DNA from: Paralithodes platypus
Taxonomy: Eukaryota; Arthropoda; Malacostraca; Decapoda; Lithodidae
Reading direction: 5' to 3'
DNA: 64,000 nucleotides
Assembly (NCBI GenBank): GCA_032716605.1
Contig: CM064480.1
Coordinates: 48,248,466-48,312,465 of the forward strand
Made by a program: the position numbers and the translations under genes. Positions 60,047-64,000 of this stretch are shown piece by piece. The notes beneath the pieces are model-generated. The model worked only from the letters and a program-made list of their open reading frames with translations, was not told the DNA's origin and searched no databases. Within the stretch, counting starts at the first letter, position 1. Every line of letters begins with the position of its first letter.

Positions 60047-60593
60047 TACCGTATATACCGGCTTATAAGACACATTTCTAAGCCTTAAATAAACCCTCCA
60101 AAACCATGGGTGGTCTTATACGACGAATATGCTTTCAATGCAAGTGAATTTGGAGCGCCGAGATTTATCAGCTGATTTTCTGTGTGACCGAAATCGTCGA
60201 AATACGATACTGTAATCATAAGTACTATATATTATCTCTTATATACTTACCTTAATTCTTTATAATATTTCATATTTAACTTATATAAAACGAGTTATAA
60301 ATTCAAATGAAAAATCAGTGTACCGGTACCATTTCCGAAACACGTGTGTGTTATTGTTATGTCAGTTTGTGTGTGTGTTTTTGTTCTTGTGTGGCTATGT
60401 CGGCCGTATCAGTAGGGAGTCTAAACCAGAGTTATTTATGTATGCAATACAATTTTATTATAATTATACTCTATGGAAGTGAATTTCTTTTTACCAAATA
60501 ATATTTATAATAGTAAAAGCCAAAGAAAACATCTATTAAACTGTAACTGTATACCCTGGAGCGTCTTATACGCCGGTATTACTATATACGGTA
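60047..60593. mobile_element. MITE nested in the hAT element
   Basis: TACCGTATATACCGGCTTATAAGAC at the left is matched by GTCTTATACGCCGGTATTACTATATACGGTA at the right (inverted, small gap). GTA/TA is duplicated at the junctions. Confidence 0.72.
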
Positions 60594-60751
60594 AGCTTTG
60601 CAATAATACATTTTCTCGGAAAGGAAAATTCACATCGGGATTGAGAAATCATCTTAGCAACAAGCACCCAGAACTCATACAATATATTCAAAATAAATTC
60701 ATACAGTTCATCTATGATATTGAAGAAAGTACACATTCACATCGTCATTAG
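60594..60751 (+). pseudogene. BED-type zinc finger remnant of a hAT transposase
   Basis: Reads LCNNTFSRKGKFTSGLRNHL, SNKHPELIQ, then stops after about 50 residues (60751). The C...H....H pattern with LRNHL..KHP is typical of BED fingers at the N-terminus of hAT transposases (family knowledge). The first Cys of the CxxC pair lies at about 60043-60046, before the nested MITE, so the finger is split. No catalytic domain follows; a non-autonomous derivative. Confidence 0.6.
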
Positions 60752-60948
60752 CTTCCGGTAATCAATTTTATAGTAATTTAATTAACGTTTGTTGGCGATA
60801 TAAAAAGAATTACCAGTTCTTGAAGGATGAAAGTTTCATCCTTCAAGACATATTCAAATATTCGCTATTCGTATTCGAATTCGCGAATATTACCAAAAAA
60901 AAATCGCATTCGTATTCGTAAATGGTGAAAATTGATATTCGTTCCATC

Positions 60949-60997
<49 letters not shown>

Positions 60998-61032
60998 TAT
61001 ATATAGTTATATACTGTATATATATATATATA

Positions 61033-61605
61033 GGGTGTTCCAGTATTGCTTTTCATAAATTATATGGTGGACTCATCAGACAAAAATAAGAATAAATTAC
61101 TCTATGAACATGAGGTTGAGTATTTATAATAACGGAGTTATTACACGATTTAGTTAACGATAGATACAATGCCATTCAGTCCAAGGGGTAATGTTGCCAT
61201 TTTAGTGGATTATATCCATTTGGCCTTCGCTATCGCTTGCTAGCCTCAAGATAGTGAGCAGTAGCGATCTGACTTTTCGGTAGAAAAATATGTCCGGCTT
61301 CGCCGGATTTGATTTTCCTACCGAAAACATCAGCTCGCTACCGCTCGCTAGCCTGAAGAGAGAACGCCGATTGGATACAAACCGCTTGAGGCTAGCAAGC
61401 GATAGCGAAGGCCAAATGGATATAATCCACTAAAATGGCAACATTACCCCTTGGACTGAAAGGCATTGTATCTATCGTTAACTTAAATCGTGTAATAACT
61501 CCGTTATTATAAATACTCAACCTCATGTTCATAGAGTAATGTATTCTTATTTTTTTCTGATGAGTCCACCATATAATTTATGAAAAACATTACTGGAACA
61601 CCCTG
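61033..61605. mobile_element. Fold-back MITE with the shared GATA core
   Basis: GGGTGTTCCAG...CTGGAACACCC ends with TA flanks. Long inverted arms (GGTGGACTCATCAGA, CTCAACCTCATGTTCATAG, GGCAACATTACCCCTTGGAC). In the centre are GCTATCGCTTGCTAGCC, CCGGCTTCGCCGG and TCGGTAGAAAAAT / TTCCTACCGAAAA, as in the TTAA families. Confidence 0.9.
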
Positions 61606-61849
61606 TATATTGTAAAATCAAGAATTATTTTATACCGGTAAGTATATTGAACACATATACTATTTGTCTAGTCTCCTTCCGTGTGTTAAACTTTGTCATT
61701 TCCGTTTGTATTTTCTGGTTTTGTAATCCAGCCCAAGGTAAATACTGTATATACTTTATACATAAGCAATATTGTCAAATAATAAACAATATAGTTTTAA
61801 AATTATTGTCTGCAAAGGATCATAGGTAATGACAAACTTCCTAAAGACC

Positions 61850-62080
61850 TTAGTCCGAGGGGGGGCTTTTTGGACCTCCCCTGACTTGCTCCATTAGTTG
61901 AGATATTTCAAGATGTTTCACCCCATTAGTTTGACGATAATATGACGCTTCACCCCCTTCAGGTGTCCATTTTGGGGGGCCAAGCGATAGCGAGCCTGTA
62001 ATGTAGAAGAAATCGGCCTGTGGCCGATTTGGCTTAAATGGGGTCTGTGTGGGCATTAAGTTTTAGTTTGAAGGAAGTCT
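61850..62080 (+). mobile_element. Diverged relative of the TTAAGGGG family
   Basis: GGACCTCCCCTGACTTGC, TGTTTCACCCCATTAGTTTGACG, CCAAGCGATAGCGAGCC and GGCCTGTGGCC match family blocks; ends unclear. Confidence 0.65.
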
Positions 62081-62634
62081 GGAGAGGCGTCTTTGTTAGC
62101 CTAGTGGACAAACTAAAATGCAATGCTTGAATATGGCAAAATCAAGCAAAATCCTCAATAATAATTAAACAAAATATCATAAGCCACGAGACGTCGGAAC
62201 AGATAGTGTTAAAAAGCTCATATGCAAAAAATCCTGCAATTTACAGTATAACTCCCATGTCACCTATTAACACTCGGTTTATCCAGGCCAAGTAAGCCCG
62301 GCAGCACACGAGCAATTTAGCAGAGATATCCTAGGAGTCACAGTTTCAATGTCAAAATCTGAATAAAGTCAATATCGGCCAACTTTTCCTTTCAATTTGC
62401 CAGTGCTTTAAATCTTGTACCTCATAATCTTGAAGCGTCACAATCAATGGAAGAAATGATAAAGAAAACGCCTCTGGGAATAATTTGATAACTAGTAGGG
62501 ACTTTGCTGCTAAAAACTACTCCTGTGACGGCAGATTAACTTGGGAGCACGCTTCCTCTCACGTCATGTCTGGCTGAGGAGTGCCATCTTATACTCCTGC
62601 ACTGAAAATTATTTCTGATGACTAATGTGTGTGT

Positions 62635-62635
<1 letters not shown>

Positions 62636-62680
<45 letters not shown>
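62636..62680. repeat. (CT)n microsatellite
   Basis: About 22 CT units following a (GT)n run. Confidence 0.95.
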
Positions 62681-62682
<2 letters not shown>

Positions 62683-62689
62683 ATATATA

Positions 62690-62765
62690 TATATTAGGGG
62701 AGGTGTGGTCTTGCAACTTGACTGGTAATCTAATGGATCCAGGTTCGAATCCTGATATGTCAATT
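62690..62765 (+). mobile_element. tRNA-like SINE head
   Basis: GGTGTGGTCTTGCAACTTGACTGG, then GGTTCGAATCCTGATATGTC, a good B box; preceded by (CT)n and TA repeats. Different from the SINE at 33.5 kb. Confidence 0.45.
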
Positions 62766-63482
62766 GGAAGATATTATTGGAATGGAATTTGTGCTGTACC
62801 TACAGTGCATTCATTCGACATATATCGATAGGCCCCGCCCGCTTCCACCAGCGCCGTAGACGAAGTAGAGCTTATCATACCGCAATCTCGGACAAGTCAC
62901 TTGTCACCTTACCACGGAGCTGATAAGAGCTCCAAGTAAAATTAATTATACGATGTAAGAGCAAGCGCTTTAATACATGCATATTTGCAGTTACTCTTTA
63001 CTATACAATATTACCATATACCATTGTACAGAAAAGTAAACTCCATTACCATTGTTTTACCTAGTCTATTTGGGCAGAGCAGAGGTAGACAATTATTAAG
63101 CTAGGCCTAGCGAGCGACTGCTTTTAGTTGTATAGGGTACCGTAATGCCTCCCCCTCCCTTGTCTGTGTGCCTCAGTCTCCCTCCCTCTCTCTCTCTCTC
63201 TCAAATTGTGAAGTGATTAAATTTTGACTGATCAGTCAACTTGTGTAGATCATAATTTTGAGATTCATTTAGCCGCCAATAATGACGTTTCCAGGGTGTA
63301 CCACGAGGAGCACCACCACATCAACTGGCTCAGTTTTCTCCTTATCAAAATACTTGAATACATTTAATACAATATTCCTGGCTTGACTGACAAGTCGGGG
63401 AGAACCAGCAGGTCTGCCAGGGGTATGGGCAGGAGACGCCATCTTCCCCCTTCAGAAGACAGGAGGGAACTGAACTGACGTT

Positions 63483-64000
63483 TGTCACGCTCTTGCATAG
63501 TAGCCACGTGCGGGCATGCGCGCGCGTCGGCTGCCCAGCCGTTTAGAAACCGGCTGGCGGCAGCCGGCTTTTCCTTAGTATATAGCCTACGACAATGTAA
63601 CTAATGTCTGGGATATTCTTATGTTGTTTCACAGCTTGAAGCTGCCCTTATTCTTAACCAACACATCTTAGTATATTTTATTCTCGATAGTTGATAATTT
63701 CATTATAATACATAAGATGCATTGTAGTGAAGGAGAGAGAGAGAGCGAGCGAGCAGGGTGGGGGAGGTGAGTGTTGCTTTTCCTCCTCCTCCTCCCTCCT
63801 CCCTCCCGGAGGAGTTGCTCGCCCGCGTGGTCTTTTCTCTCGGTTTTGATTGGCTGGTGGTTCCTGGCGCCTTCTGCAGGCCTGCTGCCGGGTGACGTAG
63901 CGGCCTGTGATTGGCTGACCACCGTGCCTTTGTGTGGGATCCTGGAGGGGTCCAGAGGAGCTATTCTCCTCAGAGCTCACCTCACTGTCGTACCCTTCGG
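63483..64000 (+). repeat. Second, diverged copy of the LTR promoter region, cut by the window end
   Basis: From about 63690: TAAGATGCATTGTAGTG and GGAGAGAGAGAG, then GATTGGCTGG, GGCGCCTTC, GGGTGACGTAG and GTGATTGGCTG align in order with 21955-22140. A TGTCACGC at 63483 could correspond to the LTR start. The rest lies outside the window. Confidence 0.5.
63849..63914 (+). promoter_or_regulatory. CCAAT / CRE / CCAAT module, second copy
   Basis: ATTGG 63849, TGACGTA 63893, ATTGG 63910; same order and nearly the same spacing as at 22074-22138, in otherwise diverged sequence. Confidence 0.45.

Larger units (their letters stand above)
59821..60952. mobile_element. hAT-like element with a BED finger remnant
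   Basis: TAGAGATGGACCGAATATTCG at the left and CGTTCCATCTCTA at the right are inverted ends, followed inwards by many ATATTCG/CGAATAT words. Target duplications cannot be read because both sides are TA repeat. A second MITE is nested at 60047-60593. Confidence 0.7.
62081..63482. other. Non-coding stretch apart from microsatellite and SINE head
   Basis: No coding pattern seen outside the (CT)n run and tRNA-like repeat listed separately. Confidence 0.4.

Overview
This is an intron-rich, repeat-saturated animal genomic window, most likely from an arthropod and probably a decapod crustacean. I infer that from the repeats: non-LTR retrotransposons with crab/shrimp-like reverse transcriptase proteins, hundreds of bases of TA microsatellite, many TTAA- and TA-flanked MITEs, and tRNA-headed SINEs. 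The taxonomic call is an inference; no search was run.

The one host gene I can support is on the minus strand. It is a giant Fat-like atypical cadherin (FAT1-3 / Drosophila kugelei type). Nine exons join perfectly in frame, 5' to 3': 39856-40042, 37205-37402, 30052-30240, 26596-26810, 26165-26302, 15613-15756, 12559-12732, 9869-12247 and 9406-9691. They encode the last six or so cadherin repeats, two EGF modules, one laminin-G domain, four EGF modules, a transmembrane helix and part of the cytoplasmic tail. Upstream exons (most of the ectodomain) lie beyond or unrecognised above 41 kb. At least one downstream exon is missing, because exon 9406-9691 ends in a good splice donor in phase 1.

Repeats region by region. 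0-9.4 kb: MITEs, a 28-bp minisatellite (3.2-4.8 kb) and a LINE fragment. 12.9-15.4 kb: a LINE inserted in an intron with a 14-bp target duplication. 16-26 kb: a 10.4-kb intron packed with TTAA elements, a poly-C expansion and a probable solo LTR. 30-32 kb: a Tc1/mariner-superfamily transposon. 33-35 kb: TA repeats, a SINE and a fold-back element. 39.8-44.6 kb: a 140-bp satellite made from the edge of a cadherin exon, hit repeatedly by TTAA elements and a LINE. 46-49.7 kb: CCA repeats, more TTAA elements and a LINE end. 49.8-51.1 kb: an 18-bp minisatellite. 54-58.4 kb: a LINE inserted inside another LINE. 59.8-61.6 kb: a hAT element with a nested MITE, followed by a fold-back MITE. 62.6-64 kb: a SINE and a second copy of the LTR promoter module.

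The most unusual things here are three. (1) Cadherin exons have repeatedly been duplicated in part, tandemly, into their own introns; one case became a satellite carrying at least nine intact decoy splice acceptors. (2) Different TTAA-flanked elements have independently hit the same TTAA inside that satellite. (3) A core motif (GCGAGC-GATA-GCGAGC plus a GC-rich hairpin and a TTTTCTACCGAAAAA stem) is shared by element families that have different ends and different target sites.
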